From the NCBI GenBank assembly GCA_003989085.1, contig RXIV01000002.1, positions 334,771 through 398,770 of the forward strand: DNA of 64,000 nucleotides, read 5' to 3'. The translations under genes were made by a program, and so were the position numbers. The notes under the pieces are model-generated. The model was not told the DNA's origin, ran no database searches, and was given only the letters and a program-made list of their open reading frames with translations. The DNA comes from Candidatus Competibacteraceae bacterium. GTDB taxonomy: Bacteria; Pseudomonadota; Gammaproteobacteria; Competibacterales; Competibacteraceae. Positions 63,852 to 64,000 of this stretch are shown piece by piece (position 1 is the stretch's first letter; every line of letters begins with the position of its first letter).

Positions 63852-64000
63852 CCGCCCTTCTCTTGGCAGCAGCGGGAGAGCAAAGGAAAAAAGGGTGGGG
63901 GTTTACAAGGGAGGGTAAGGGAGTTATAGTAGCGGTCTTGTCGCCGTAGGGCGGGAAGGTGAAGTTTAAGGGTTCGTTAAGAGAGTGGATGCAGTGATTG

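Overview
The window comes from a gammaproteobacterial chromosome of moderately high GC. Two syntenic blocks show this. One is mutL-miaA-hfq-hflX-hflK-hflC-(DUF2065)-hisZ-purA. The other is initiator tRNA-rimP-nusA-infB-rbfA-truB-rpsO-pnp. Neighbouring pairs bamC/dapA, bfd/bfr and ftsY/rpoH agree. The genus cannot be fixed by reading alone; an environmental, flagellated, metabolically versatile member of the deeper gamma lineages is likely. Endonuclease-type MutL residues, aroB, a complete urea importer and cobalt-early (CbiX/CbiG) corrin genes fit such an organism.

Region 1-5.07 kb is accessory DNA in decay. It holds the 5' part of a group II intron running off the left edge (reverse transcriptase start at 440, minus strand) and a small ORF beside the intron. 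A DUF347 membrane-protein remnant follows. An apparently intact OmpR-type two-component pair is followed by an EamA transporter broken at a T9 run, a response-regulator fragment, a truncated SYLF/YSC84 gene and the tail of an IS5-type transposase abutting purA. Region 5.08-17.4 kb is the minus-strand housekeeping run purA, hisZ, DUF2065, hflC, hflK, hflX, hfq, miaA, mutL, bamC, dapA. A palindrome-rich IS200/IS605-like remnant separates hfq from miaA.

Region 17.5-24.4 kb is the urtABCDE urea ABC importer, split by an oppositely oriented YeiH-type gene between urtD and urtE; UrtE carries an internal duplication. From 24.6 to 29.5 kb come aroB, a GlsB-like membrane protein, a CPA2 antiporter, msrB, tag and a PolB-like exonuclease. 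Region 29.6-34.1 kb is a cobalamin cluster: cbiG convergent with the translationally coupled cbiC-cbiET-cbiL, with cbiX upstream. Then follow an SDR, a squalene-synthase-like protein, a DUF4124 protein and a universal stress protein. At 36.9 kb lies an unrecognised Ca-binding-loop protein with a near-consensus sigma-28 (FliA) promoter. A diguanylate cyclase, a DUF721/DciA protein and a large Pat-type acyl-CoA synthetase/GNAT follow.

Region 42.8-64 kb is largely plus-strand core genes: fdxA, cnoX, ftsY, rpoH, murB, wrbA, tRNA-fMet, the rimP-to-pnp expression operon, tRNA-Ser, pgpA, metY and rpsT. It ends with minus-strand bfr/bfd, lgt and rlmI, and a strong promoter facing off the right edge. 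The most notable regulatory signal is a CIRCE (HrcA) operator with exact 9-nt spacing over a sigma-70-like promoter in front of rpoH, which would place the heat-shock sigma factor under HrcA repression.
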